Position numbers and translations under genes: made by a program. From NCBI GenBank assembly GCA_963796705.1, contig CAWCMK010000002.1:186001-250000 (forward strand): a DNA stretch of 64,000 nt, given 5' to 3'. Source of the stretch: VRUE01 sp963796705. Lineage in GTDB: Bacteria; Actinomycetota; Thermoleophilia; Solirubrobacterales; 70-9. Of the stretch, positions 49,677 through 58,605 are shown in pieces (the stretch's first letter is position 1; every line of letters begins with the position of its first letter). The notes beneath the pieces were generated by a model that searched no databases, was not told the DNA's origin, and saw only the letters and a program-made list of their open reading frames with translations.

Positions 49677-51386
49677 ATGCCGGACGCAGCACCGATCGAA
49701 TTCCCGCCACCGTTTGATAGCGCCGAGGTGATCGCCCCGCTGACCGACGCACCCGAGGACCGCATCGAGGTCGGGATCGCGATCGTCGGCGGCGGCCCTG
49801 CCGGCTTGGCCTGCGCCAACCGGTTGATGCAGCTTCTCGGGCAGGAGCCCGAGTTGACCGAGAAGCTCGGCGAAGTCCCGGTCGCGGTGATCGAGAAGGG
49901 CAAAGTACCCGGTGCCCACCTTCTATCCGGCGCCAACGTCGACCCCTCGGCGATGAAGCGACTGTTCCCGGACATTGATCCGGGCGATTGGCCGCCGGTC
50001 TACCAAGAGGTGACCAAGGACGCGACCTACTTCCTCACCTCAAAGAAAGCGTTCCCGCTGAAGCCCCCGCCTCCCAACTTCCGCAAAGAGGGAACCTACA
50101 CGCTTTCGGTCTCCAAGCTGGGACGGTTTCTCGCCGAAAAAGCTGAAGAGGCGGGCGTCTACATCCTCTCCGAGACGGCCGCGACCAAGCTGCTTGTCGA
50201 GGATCGGATCGTCAGAGGTGTGCGCTCGGGCGACCGCGGGCGTGGCAAGGACGGCGAGGAGCTCGGCAACTTCGAGCCCGGATCCGACGTCGTCGCCAGG
50301 GCCACGGTTCTCGCCGAGGGGACGATCGGCCATCTGACCTACGCCGCTTTCGACTATTTCGGTATGCGCGAGGGTTCCGACCCGCAAGCCTGGGAGCTGG
50401 GGGTGAAGGAGATCTGGGAGGTGTCGAAGCCGCTCGACCGTGTGATCCACACGCTCGGTTGGCCGCTTCGCTGGGGCGCCAAGTACAAGGAGGCCGGCGG
50501 CAGCTTCATCTACCCGATGGGTGAGGACAAGGTCTGCTTCGGCCTGGTCGTCGGGCTCGACTACACCGACGCCACGTTCAGCGTCCACGACGAGCTGCAG
50601 CGCTTCAAGCGCCACCCCTTCATCGCGAAGATCATCGAGGGCGGCAAGCGAGTCGGCTGGGGCGCGAAGACGATTCCCTCCGGTGGCTACTGGGCCCTCC
50701 CCAAGCGCTTCTCGGTGCCGGGGATGCTGGTCGCCGGCGACGCGGCCGGAATGGTCAACATCGCCGAGCTCGCCGGCATCCACTACTCGATGCACGCCGG
50801 CATGTACGCGGCGGAGGCGATCGTCGAGTCGCTGAAGGGTGACATTGACTCGGTCAACTTCGAAGCCTACGACGCAATGATCCGCAAGTCGGTGATTGAG
50901 AAGGATCTCTACAAGTCGCGCAACATGAAGCAGCCCCTGACCAAGGGCCTGGTCCTCGGTGGCATCGTCGCCAACTCGTTGGTCGCGACGAAAGGGAGCT
51001 TCCCGCCCGGTCACTGGAAGGTCGAGGACAACGCCGAGCCGAAGATGCACATCGGCAACGCCGCCGACCGGTACCCGAAGTCCGACAACGAGGTCACCTT
51101 CAACAAGCTCGACTCGGTCTTCCTCTCGGGCAACGCTACCCGTGACGATGCCCCCAACCATGTTCGCATCCAGACCAGGGTGCCGCGGGAGATAGCCCAG
51201 ACGTGGGTCTCGATGTGCCCGGCCCAGGTCTACGAGATCCCCGAGGAGCAGCTCGCCAACGGCGCCACCGAGGTCGACGTCCACGTAACGGCGTCCAACT
51301 GTGTCCAGTGCGGGGCGATCACCGCGAAGGGCGGGCGTCTGACGCTGCCTGAGGGCGGCGACGGCCCCCTCTACCAGGAGACCTAA
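49677..51386 (+). CDS. ETF:quinone oxidoreductase-like flavoprotein
   Basis: 569 residues. FAD-binding IAIVGGGPAGLACANRLMQLL near the N-terminus, LLSGANVDPSAMKRLFPD, and LVAGDAAGMVNIAELAGIHYSMHAGMYAAEAIVE are as in ETF-QO, and the C-terminal ferredoxin-like end reads MCPAQVYEIPEEQ...ASNCVQCGAITAKGG..LPEGGDGP.Y. The canonical enzyme has Cys-x2-Cys-x2-Cys there; here the last Cys is Ile, leaving three Cys for the cluster. It would pass electrons from EtfBA to quinone. AAGGAG stands before the ATG. Confidence 0.92.
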   Translation: MPDAAPIEFPPPFDSAEVIAPLTDAPEDRIEVGIAIVGGGPAGLACANRLMQLLGQEPELTEKLGEVPVAVIEKGKVPGAHLLSGANVDPSAMKRLFPDIDPGDWPPVYQEVTKDATYFLTSKKAFPLKPPPPNFRKEGTYTLSVSKLGRFLAEKAEEAGVYILSETAATKLLVEDRIVRGVRSGDRGRGKDGEELGNFEPGSDVVARATVLAEGTIGHLTYAAFDYFGMREGSDPQAWELGVKEIWEVSKPLDRVIHTLGWPLRWGAKYKEAGGSFIYPMGEDKVCFGLVVGLDYTDATFSVHDELQRFKRHPFIAKIIEGGKRVGWGAKTIPSGGYWALPKRFSVPGMLVAGDAAGMVNIAELAGIHYSMHAGMYAAEAIVESLKGDIDSVNFEAYDAMIRKSVIEKDLYKSRNMKQPLTKGLVLGGIVANSLVATKGSFPPGHWKVEDNAEPKMHIGNAADRYPKSDNEVTFNKLDSVFLSGNATRDDAPNHVRIQTRVPREIAQTWVSMCPAQVYEIPEEQLANGATEVDVHVTASNCVQCGAITAKGGRLTLPEGGDGPLYQET

Positions 51387-51582
51387 CCGGCAGGGCCGAC
51401 CAGCTCTCGCCCGCCGGGCCACCCCGCGGAAGGGGCGGGTTACCGGGATCGCCACCTTAGGCCGCCGAGCTCCCGCGCAGGGATTCTGCCGAGCGACGGG
51501 TGGGACCGCCAGGGTCCTGCTGATCGCGATTCGTGGCGGGGGTGCTTTGTCGAGCGGTATCGCGGCCTTGTAGCTTGCTCCC

Positions 51583-52446
51583 GTGCTAGCACTCGGCATA
51601 CTCGCGGCGATCGGGGCGTCGCTGCTCTACAACACCTCGATCGCCTTGCAGGCGCTGGAGGCGCGGGAGGTGCCGGCCAAGCACTCTCTGCGGCCCTCAT
51701 TGCTGGGCCGGCTGTTGCGCAACCGACGCTGGCTGGGCGCGACGGCGCTGGGCCTCCTAGGTTGGCCGCTGGAGATCGCGGCGCTGCTGTTGGCGCCGCT
51801 GACGGTGGTTCAACCCTGTCTTGCGAGCGGGCTGATATTGCTGCTCTGGCTGGGAACGACGAAACTCGGGGAGTCGCCCGGTCGGCGCGAGGCTACCGCC
51901 GTTACGGCGATCGTCGCCGGCGTCGCGGGCGTCGCCTGGGCGGCGCCGGAACGTTCTACCGATCACGCCGGAGCCGCGGCGATCGCACTTGCGCTTGGGC
52001 TGGTCGCGATCCCGATCGCCATGCCCTACGCGTTTCGGCGCCGGGGGACGGGCATACTCGCGGTGATCGGCGCCGGCTGCGGCTACGCCTGGACCGCGAT
52101 CGCCAGCAAGCTGTTGACGGACGAGCTGGCGGTCGGGGCGGTGCTCGCCGCGGGTGCCTGGCTGGCCACGGCGGCGGTCTCGGAGGGGCTGGCGCTTCTC
52201 AGCGAGATGAGCTCCCTGCAACGCCGCCCGGCGACCCATGTAGCTCCGGTGATGTTCGCGGTGCAGGTCCTCGTCCCGGTGCTGCTGGCGCCTCTGATCT
52301 TCGATGAGGCTTGGGGCTCGACGCCGCTGGGCGGCGCGTTGCTCGTCGCTTTCATGGCGCTCGCGGTTGCCGGAACGGCTCTGCTGGCCGGTTCCTCGGC
52401 CGTCGGGGCGGTGCTTGGGTCCGCGCGCAGTCGGGACTCGGGCTGA
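51583..52446 (+). CDS. DMT/EamA-like membrane protein
   Basis: 287 residues from GTG 51583, with about nine hydrophobic helices and short loops. LALGILAAIGASLLYNTSIALQA at the start and RWLGATALGLLGWPLEIAALLLAPLTVVQPCLASGLILLL are typical of the small-multidrug/EamA-like families found across Actinobacteria. Substrate unknown. It stands after a 196-base gap and ahead of the glycan cluster, without overlap, so it need not belong to either. Confidence 0.75.
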   Translation: MLALGILAAIGASLLYNTSIALQALEAREVPAKHSLRPSLLGRLLRNRRWLGATALGLLGWPLEIAALLLAPLTVVQPCLASGLILLLWLGTTKLGESPGRREATAVTAIVAGVAGVAWAAPERSTDHAGAAAIALALGLVAIPIAMPYAFRRRGTGILAVIGAGCGYAWTAIASKLLTDELAVGAVLAAGAWLATAAVSEGLALLSEMSSLQRRPATHVAPVMFAVQVLVPVLLAPLIFDEAWGSTPLGGALLVAFMALAVAGTALLAGSSAVGAVLGSARSRDSG

Positions 52447-52494
52447 AATAGATCCGCATTCACTGCTAGCCTTGCGGCGCCTTTCGCTCCCCTC

Positions 52495-53574
52495 TTGTCC
52501 GCGGAGGCACATAACTCAGTCACACTTCAGCAAGGAGCCACCGTAGGGCCCGCAGAGACAACCCGGCCCGATGCGACCAAGTTCGCGATCGGGTTCGACC
52601 ACCGCGACCGCGGCAAGCTTTTCGACCTCTGGACCGAGATCCTCGACTCCGAGCAGTGGTCTGAGGGGGCGAAGTTGACGGCTTTCGAGCGGCGCTGGTC
52701 TGAATGGAACGGTCTCCAGAGCGTTGGCCTCTCGAGCTGGGCGGGTGGCGCCCTGGCGGCGCTCACGTTCGCCGGGGTCCGCGGCGAGACCGTGCTCTGT
52801 CCGTCGAACACCTTCATGGCCACCCCGCTGGCGGCGATTGGTGCCGGGGCGCAGGTCGAGTTCGTCGACTGCTCGCGCGAGGACCTCTGCATGTCCTTCG
52901 AGGACTTCGAGCGCAAGGTCGAGCGTCACCGGCCGCGGGCGGCGATCCTGGTCCATATCGGCGGCCACATCGCCTTTGAATCGCAGCGGATCGCCGAGTA
53001 CTGCCGCGAGAACGGGATCTTCCTGCTCGAGGACTGCGCCCACGCCCACGGCGCCGACTGGAACGGCCGCCGGCCCGGAGGTTTCGGGGACGCCGGCGTC
53101 TACTCGCTCTATGCAACCAAGACCGTGTCCACCGGCGAGGGGGGCGTGCTTGTCTCATCGAATCCCGAGCTCCTCGAATTCGCGCGCAAGTTCCGCAACT
53201 ACGGCAAGTTCGAGCATGAGGTCGAGGGGCTGAACTTCAGGATGAGCGAGTTCACCGCCGCCCTGGGTCTGGTTCAGACCGAGCGAATGGAGGAGATCGT
53301 CGCCTGGAAGAACCAGTACGCGCGCGAGCACCTCGATCCCCTCCATGCGTCGCGCCTCGAGCTTCCCGAGGGGATGACCTCGGGACTCTACAAGTACATC
53401 GTCTTCGAGGAGATCGAGAAGAGCACCGGCCGCGTCTATGAGGAGCCCTGCCACAGGATCATGGGGAGCGCCGACGAGTTGCCCAACACCGACTGGGTTG
53501 CCGCGAATCACTGGTGTGTGCCGCTCTATTACCGTCCGGAGAGCCGCGCGGCGGCGCCCGGAGAGGAGGAGTGA
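52495..53574 (+). CDS. DegT/DnrJ/EryC1/StrS-type aminotransferase
   Basis: 359 residues if started at TTG 52495; the start is uncertain because the good AAGGAG at about 52530 is followed by no in-frame start. PLP-dependent sugar aminotransferase features: PSNTFMATPLAAIGAGAQVEFVDC, LLEDCAHAHGADWNGRRPGG, YSLYATKTVSTGEGGVLVSS with the PLP-binding Lys, and FRNYGKFEHEVEGLNFRMSEFTAALGL. It probably aminates a keto-sugar nucleotide. The C-terminus is shorter than usual in this family. Two bases separate it from the epimerase-glycosyltransferase gene. Confidence 0.87.
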   Translation: MSAEAHNSVTLQQGATVGPAETTRPDATKFAIGFDHRDRGKLFDLWTEILDSEQWSEGAKLTAFERRWSEWNGLQSVGLSSWAGGALAALTFAGVRGETVLCPSNTFMATPLAAIGAGAQVEFVDCSREDLCMSFEDFERKVERHRPRAAILVHIGGHIAFESQRIAEYCRENGIFLLEDCAHAHGADWNGRRPGGFGDAGVYSLYATKTVSTGEGGVLVSSNPELLEFARKFRNYGKFEHEVEGLNFRMSEFTAALGLVQTERMEEIVAWKNQYAREHLDPLHASRLELPEGMTSGLYKYIVFEEIEKSTGRVYEEPCHRIMGSADELPNTDWVAANHWCVPLYYRPESRAAAPGEEE

Positions 53575-53576
53575 GC

Positions 53577-55919
53577 ATGAGGGTCCTGGTGACCGGGGGT
53601 GGGGGATTCATTGGCTCCCACGTCGTTGACCGCCTCCTGGAGCGCGGCGACACGCCGCGGATCTTCGATCTGAGTGCGTCTCCGTACCACTCGCCGCTGG
53701 AGGTCGAGACCTTCACCGGGAGCATCACCGACCAGGCGAACCTCGACCTGGCGATGCGCGACTGCGACGCCGTCATCCACCTCGCGGCGGTTGCCGACGT
53801 CGGTCACGTACTCGCCGATCCGGTGCTCGCGGAGGAGGTCAACACCCGGGGCACATTGAATGTCCTCGAGGCTGCCTGTCGCGCCAAGGTGGGCCGCGTC
53901 GTCTACGGCTCGACGACCTGGGTCTACAGCGACTGCGAGGAGCAGGATGTCGACGAGGAGACGCCGATCCCGGCCCCGCGCCATCTCTACACGGCAACCA
54001 AGCTCGCCGGCGAGACCTATTGCGCCGGTTACGCGGAGCTCTACGACCTCGAGTCGACCGTGCTGCGTTTCGGCATCCCCTACGGTCCGCGCGCCCGAGC
54101 CGCCGGGGTCGTCGCCAAGTTCACCGACCTTGCCTTCGAAGGCAAGCCGCTGACGATCGCTGGCGACGGCAGCCAGACCCGCAGCTTCATCTACGTCGAG
54201 GATCTCGCGGACGGGATCGTCGCGGCACTGGCGCCCGCGGCGGCTGGGCGCACCTACAACCTGTCCGGCGACGAGGTGGTGACGATCCTCGAGATCGCCG
54301 AGCGCGTGCAGGAGAACACCGACGGGTGTGAGATCGTCCACACCCCTCCGCGGCCCGGGGATTTCCCGGGAAAGGCGATCTCAAATGAGCGCGCTCTGGA
54401 GGAGCTCGGCTGGCGGGCCGAGACGAGCTTCAGGGACGGCGTCCGCCGCTACGTTGAATGGGTCCGCAGCAGCACCAGGCCCCCCGACCCCGTACCCGGC
54501 AAGCGACCCTCGCTGAACGGCAACGACCATGCCGCCGGGGCGCTGCTCTCCGGTGTCACCCGATTCGAGGAGCGCTCCCCCAACGTCCTGGTGCTGACCG
54601 CCGACATCGGCGAGGGGCACGACCTGCCCGCGCGGATCATCAAGGCCGACCTCGAGGAGGAGGTGCCGGAGGCGAACGTCGAGATCGCGAACGGCCTGGA
54701 GGCGATGGGCAGAGTGATCTCCGCGGTCGTGCGCGGCGGCTCGCGCGTCACCTTCCGCTGGATGCCCTGGCTTTTTGACATCCAGTACTGGCTGATCACC
54801 AAGTTCGCGCCGACCCGCTGGCTCGCGCATCAGCTCTCCTACGCGCTCGGTGCCGGGGGTCTGCTGCAACTGATCTCAGAGCACGAACCCGACGTGATCG
54901 TCTCGACCTATCCCGGGGTAACCGCCGTGCTCGGGATGCTGCGCGAGAACCGGCGCCTTGGGATACCTGTGCAATCGGCGATCACCGATCTGGCCGGCCT
55001 GCGCTACTGGGTGCATCGAGGGGTCGACCTGCATTTCGTCACCCATCCCGAGTCGATCGAGGAGGTCGAAAAGCTGGCCGGGCCATCCAGCGTGGAGTGG
55101 GCGCGACCGCCGATTTCGCGCGATTTTCTGATGCCCAGGACACGGCGTGACGCTCGCGAGGCGCTGGATGTTCCCGCCCACGCCAGGGTGGTGCTCGTCT
55201 CCGGCGGCGGCTGGGGGATCGGAGACCTGGGTGGGGCGATCCGCTCGGCCCTGGCCGGCGAGGACACGCTCGTCGTCTGCATCACCGGCCGTAATGAGGC
55301 CGCCCGCGAGAAGCTCGAGCAGCAGTTCGCCGACAACGAGCAGGTGCGGATTCTCGGCTTCACCGAGCAGATGAGTGACTGGATGGCGGCCGCCGACGCG
55401 ATGATCCACGCAACCGCGGGCCTGACCGTTCTCGAGGCACACATCCGCGGCTGTCCGGTCGTCTCCTACGGTTTCTCCGCCGGCCACCTGCGCGCCAACA
55501 ATGCCGCCTTCGAGCGCTTCGGACTCGCCGAGGTGGCGCGCTCGACCCACGAGCTCGAGTCGGTGCTGCGCCACGTCACCAAAGAACGCCGCTCGCCGGA
55601 TTCCACCTTCGCTTCGCTGCCGTCCGTGGCCTCGCGGGTGTTGACTGCGCGGCCGCGAGTCAAGCCTCAGACGGTTTGGCGGCGACGGACATCCCAGCTC
55701 GCCGCCGCAACCAGCGTCGCAATCATCGCTCTGGTCCTCTTCGTCGGCATCAGCCTCGCCGCCGACTGGCTCACCCCCTACCGGGATGTTCTCAAGGTGG
55801 CCAAGCCGGTGACAAGCCGGATCCACTTCGGCAAGGACAGCGAGCAGCCTCCGGAAGCCTCCGCCGCGCGCATCTCCAACGCCCGCCCGACCACCGCACC
55901 TGACTCCACCCGCCGTTGA
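53577..55919 (+). CDS. Fusion: NAD-dependent sugar epimerase + GT28/MGDG-synthase-like glycosyltransferase + membrane helix
   Basis: 780 residues from ATG 53577 behind GAGGAG. About 1-305: short-chain dehydrogenase-type epimerase/dehydratase with VTGGGGFIGSHVVDRLLERG, catalytic YTATKLAGE (Tyr-x3-Lys) and GRTYNLSGDEVVTILEIAE. About 335-690: glycosyltransferase with VLVLTADIGEGHDLPARIIKA (MGDG-synthase-like N-domain), VSGGGWGIGDLGGAI and IHATAGLTVLEAHIRGCPVV. About 708-733: one membrane helix, then a polar tail. No stop or frameshift lies between the parts. One chain may make a nucleotide sugar and transfer it to a lipid or wall acceptor at the membrane. Confidence 0.85.
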   Translation: MRVLVTGGGGFIGSHVVDRLLERGDTPRIFDLSASPYHSPLEVETFTGSITDQANLDLAMRDCDAVIHLAAVADVGHVLADPVLAEEVNTRGTLNVLEAACRAKVGRVVYGSTTWVYSDCEEQDVDEETPIPAPRHLYTATKLAGETYCAGYAELYDLESTVLRFGIPYGPRARAAGVVAKFTDLAFEGKPLTIAGDGSQTRSFIYVEDLADGIVAALAPAAAGRTYNLSGDEVVTILEIAERVQENTDGCEIVHTPPRPGDFPGKAISNERALEELGWRAETSFRDGVRRYVEWVRSSTRPPDPVPGKRPSLNGNDHAAGALLSGVTRFEERSPNVLVLTADIGEGHDLPARIIKADLEEEVPEANVEIANGLEAMGRVISAVVRGGSRVTFRWMPWLFDIQYWLITKFAPTRWLAHQLSYALGAGGLLQLISEHEPDVIVSTYPGVTAVLGMLRENRRLGIPVQSAITDLAGLRYWVHRGVDLHFVTHPESIEEVEKLAGPSSVEWARPPISRDFLMPRTRRDAREALDVPAHARVVLVSGGGWGIGDLGGAIRSALAGEDTLVVCITGRNEAAREKLEQQFADNEQVRILGFTEQMSDWMAAADAMIHATAGLTVLEAHIRGCPVVSYGFSAGHLRANNAAFERFGLAEVARSTHELESVLRHVTKERRSPDSTFASLPSVASRVLTARPRVKPQTVWRRRTSQLAAATSVAIIALVLFVGISLAADWLTPYRDVLKVAKPVTSRIHFGKDSEQPPEASAARISNARPTTAPDSTRR

Positions 55920-56617
55920 TCAGGGCGCTGGCTTCGGCCGCTGCGCTCGGGGGCGCACTCGTCCAGGCGGCCCCGGCACTGGCGCCTGTCGTGCCGACGG
56001 TGGGCAGGGCCTTGGACATCGAGCTGCGCCAGGAGGGTGTGACAGGTGTGGCACTCACATTTGATGACGGGCCCCACCCCGCGGGAACCCCGCAGGTGCT
56101 GGAGATCCTGCGCGACGCCGGCGCGACGGCGACCTTCTTTCTAGCTGGGGAGCAGGTCGATCGGCGGCCGGCGCTCACCGCCGAGATCGTCGCGGCGGGG
56201 CACCATGTGGAGCTCCATTGCCACCGACATCGCAACCAACTGCGCCTGACGTCGGCCCAGTTGCTCGAGGACGCGGAACGGGGAAGGGTGGCGATTGAGG
56301 ACGCGACCGGCCAGGCCGTGCAGAACTATCGCCCGCCCTACGGGATCTTCAGCGCGCTCGGACTGCGGACCATACGCCGTCGCGGTTGGCGCCCCGTGCT
56401 CTGGTCCCTGTGGGGGAGGGACTGGACGCGGCGCGCGACTCCGGAGTCGATCGCGCGACGCGCGACAACTGGCGCCCGCGACGGCGACATAGTGCTCCTG
56501 CATGACGCTGATTACTACAGCGCCGGCGGCTCCTGGATGCGCACCGTGGCGGCTCTGCCGCTCATACTCGAGAAGCTCGACGCCCACGGGTTGAGGGTCG
56601 TCTCGCTGCGTCGCTGA
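55916..56617 (+). CDS. Polysaccharide deacetylase (CE4/NodB)
   Basis: 233 residues from TTG 55916, overlapping the previous stop (TTGA). The N-terminal 25 residues are hydrophobic (signal or anchor). NodB motifs: GVALTFDDGPHPAGTPQVLEI (motif 1, two Asp), VELHCHRHRNQ (motif 2, His-x3-His), RPPYGIFSALG (motif 3) and DIVLLHDADYYS (motif 5). Metal ligands are complete. It would remove N- or O-acetyl groups from an extracellular glycan, such as that made by the upstream cluster or peptidoglycan. Confidence 0.9.
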   Translation: MIRALASAAALGGALVQAAPALAPVVPTVGRALDIELRQEGVTGVALTFDDGPHPAGTPQVLEILRDAGATATFFLAGEQVDRRPALTAEIVAAGHHVELHCHRHRNQLRLTSAQLLEDAERGRVAIEDATGQAVQNYRPPYGIFSALGLRTIRRRGWRPVLWSLWGRDWTRRATPESIARRATTGARDGDIVLLHDADYYSAGGSWMRTVAALPLILEKLDAHGLRVVSLRR

Positions 56618-56721
56618 GGGGGCGGTGCCGTAGTCCACTGATCACAGCCGGCAAACGCTTCGTCGAGCCTTCTCGCCATCGCGCTGCGCGGCCGCTCCTG
56701 GTCGAAGATCTCCTTGGGCAT
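56515..56721 (-). CDS. Possible small protein, 68 residues
   Basis: ATG 56721 stands behind GGAGAG and opens with MPKEIFDQERPRSAMARRLD, followed by a Trp/Thr/Pro-rich end. The last 100 bases run antisense to the deacetylase 3' end. Only the start signal and plausible first 40 residues support it; it may be a chance frame. Confidence 0.25.
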   Translation of the reverse strand: MPKEIFDQERPRSAMARRLDEAFAGCDQWTTAPPPQRRSETTLNPWASSFSSMSGRAATVRIQEPPAL

Positions 56722-56830
56722 AGCTCTCCGTCCTGTGTGGGGTGGGTTCACATAAGAATGGACCCCCGGTCAGACGAAAAACACCGACACAGTGAAAAGA
56801 CAGCCCAAATCGGGATGTTTTCAGATCGGT

Positions 56831-58339
56831 TCAGCCCGCCTGCGCGGGCGACGTGCGCTCGACGCTCAGGTTTGCGCCAGGTTCCCTGGAGACGGAGAAA
56901 CTCTCGCGGGTGACGCGGCGGGACTCCTTCTGCGCGTACATCCGCAGGTCGGCGAGACGGAGCGCCTCCTGCGGTGTCCTCGCGTCGCTGGGGATCGTCG
57001 CCGATCCCCACGAGGAGGAGATATCGGCGCCCTTTTCGGCGGCGCTGAGGGACATGGCCGCCTGCCGCCCAGCCTCCTCGAAGCGACTCTGGTGGCAGGT
57101 GAGAAGCACGCAGAACTCATCGCCGCCGAACCGGTAGGCGACCCCATCCTCGCCGACCGCTCGCCGCAGGGCGCCGCCCAGCCTGGCCAGCAGCTCGTCG
57201 CCGGCGGGGTGGCCGAAGGTGTCGTTGTAGCGCTTGAACCCGTTGAGATCGAAGAGCAGGACCGCGACGGGATCCTCGGCGGTGGCATTGGTGCAGCGGT
57301 CCTCGAGGTCAACCTGCATGCCTCCCCGGTTGACCAGTCCGGTCAGTGGGTCGGTTCGGACCTGCTGGAGGAGGTGATTGTTCTCGCGGACGCTGAGCGC
57401 GAGACGGGCGACGACCGCGATCATCGTGCCCGCCGCGAGGAACGTCGTCAGGCCGCTGCCGGCCCGCGAGTACTGAATCGCAAAGAGGCCGATCATCACC
57501 GAGGCAAAGACCCCAGGAACGATCAGCTCGCGCCAGCCCTCCAGGCGGACGGGACCCCGGATCTCCCGATCTCGGAACTGCCAGGCGCCGGCCGCCAGAC
57601 AGCAGGCCGCGATCAGGTAGATCGGGTCGATCCAGACGCCTTCGGGCACCGCCAGCGCCGTTGACTGCAGCGTGTAGGCGATGTCGGCGAACGCCAGGGC
57701 GGCGATTCCGGCGAGGAGCAGGGACCAGGCCCGTCCTGGGCGCCAGCTCGTCAGCGCGACGATGCCCAGGGTCAGCGAGAGGAGGACGATGTCCCCCAGC
57801 GGATAGGCGAGGGTGGTCGCTACCTGCAGTGAGGATCCGGAGGTCTGGTTGGCGACATAGTCGAAGATGAACGCAGCGCCCAGCGCGCCGCTGCCGAGCG
57901 CGGTGATCGTGGCGTCCATCCAGAGCTGCCAATTGAGCTCGCGGGCCCGGGCGCGCACCAGCAGGCAGAGGCCCCCGGCGACGAGCGGGTAATAGACGAG
58001 GTAGCCGATGTCGGCGAGCGAGGGGTATGGCGGCGTCGGGTTCTCGAGGATCTTCAGGGTCCAGTAGACCTCGCCGGCGCCCCAGCTGATGATCGCGCCG
58101 CCGATCAGCAGCCAGGCGAGCCGCTCTGCCCCGGCACTGCGGGCCCTGACCAGGCAGCTGAGGCCGGCTGCCACGACGACAGCGTCATAGAGCCAGCCTT
58201 CCGAGGGCCGGTTCAGCCAAGCGCCACCGATTGCGAACCAGTCGTGCAGGGCGACGGTCAGGGTTCCCACGCCGAGCACGGCGGCGAGGGCCAGCCTCAC
58301 CGCCAGCGTGCCACTTTTCAGCTCGCCCGCGGCCGTCAC
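56831..58339 (-). CDS. Membrane GGDEF diguanylate cyclase
   Basis: 502 residues from GTG 58339 behind AAAGGAA; the frame to 58696 is antisense of rpmE and rejected. About nine membrane helices (residues 10-330) precede a short coiled linker (SVRENNHLLQQ) and a GGDEF domain: DPLTGLVNRGGMQVDLEDRC, VLLFDLNGFKRYNDTFGHPAGDELLARLG and YRFGGDEFCVLL. The active-site GGDEF is intact, so it should make cyclic di-GMP. The inhibitory RxxD site five residues before GGDEF is absent. The membrane part could sense light, lipid or a small molecule; no known sensor name fits. Divergent from rpmE. Confidence 0.9.
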   Translation of the reverse strand: MTAAGELKSGTLAVRLALAAVLGVGTLTVALHDWFAIGGAWLNRPSEGWLYDAVVVAAGLSCLVRARSAGAERLAWLLIGGAIISWGAGEVYWTLKILENPTPPYPSLADIGYLVYYPLVAGGLCLLVRARARELNWQLWMDATITALGSGALGAAFIFDYVANQTSGSSLQVATTLAYPLGDIVLLSLTLGIVALTSWRPGRAWSLLLAGIAALAFADIAYTLQSTALAVPEGVWIDPIYLIAACCLAAGAWQFRDREIRGPVRLEGWRELIVPGVFASVMIGLFAIQYSRAGSGLTTFLAAGTMIAVVARLALSVRENNHLLQQVRTDPLTGLVNRGGMQVDLEDRCTNATAEDPVAVLLFDLNGFKRYNDTFGHPAGDELLARLGGALRRAVGEDGVAYRFGGDEFCVLLTCHQSRFEEAGRQAAMSLSAAEKGADISSSWGSATIPSDARTPQEALRLADLRMYAQKESRRVTRESFSVSREPGANLSVERTSPAQAG

Positions 58340-58386
58340 CGTTCCTTTATCGGCACGCTTTGACCGGTTCTCTAGACTTGGGGGTG

Positions 58387-58602
58387 ATGAAGGCAGAGAT
58401 TCACCCAACCTACGGACTCGCCAACGTGCACTGCTCGTGTGGCAATCAGTTCTACACGCGCTCGACCAAAGAGGACCTCCACGTCGAGCTCTGCTCGGAG
58501 TGTCACCCGTTCTATACGGGCAAGCAGAAGCTGGTCGACACCGGCGGCAGGGTGGAGCGATTCCAGCGCCGCGCCGCCAAGCACGCCAAGGCCAAGCGCT
58601 GA
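58387..58602 (+). CDS. rpmE: Ribosomal protein bL31 (zinc-binding form)
   Basis: 71 residues from ATG 58387. MKAEIHPTYGLANVHCSCGN and DLHVELCSECHPFYTGKQKL give the four Cys that bind zinc in the C+ form, and HPFYTGKQKLVDTGGRVERF is diagnostic for bL31. First gene of the rpmE-DUF1385-prfA-prmC-tsaC run, an order common in Gram-positive bacteria. Confidence 0.96.
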   Translation: MKAEIHPTYGLANVHCSCGNQFYTRSTKEDLHVELCSECHPFYTGKQKLVDTGGRVERFQRRAAKHAKAKR

Positions 58603-58605
58603 TCG

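Noticed and set aside
50040..51599. 519-codon minus-strand frame opposite the ETF:quinone oxidoreductase
   Set aside because: Antisense shadow of a clearly coding gene.
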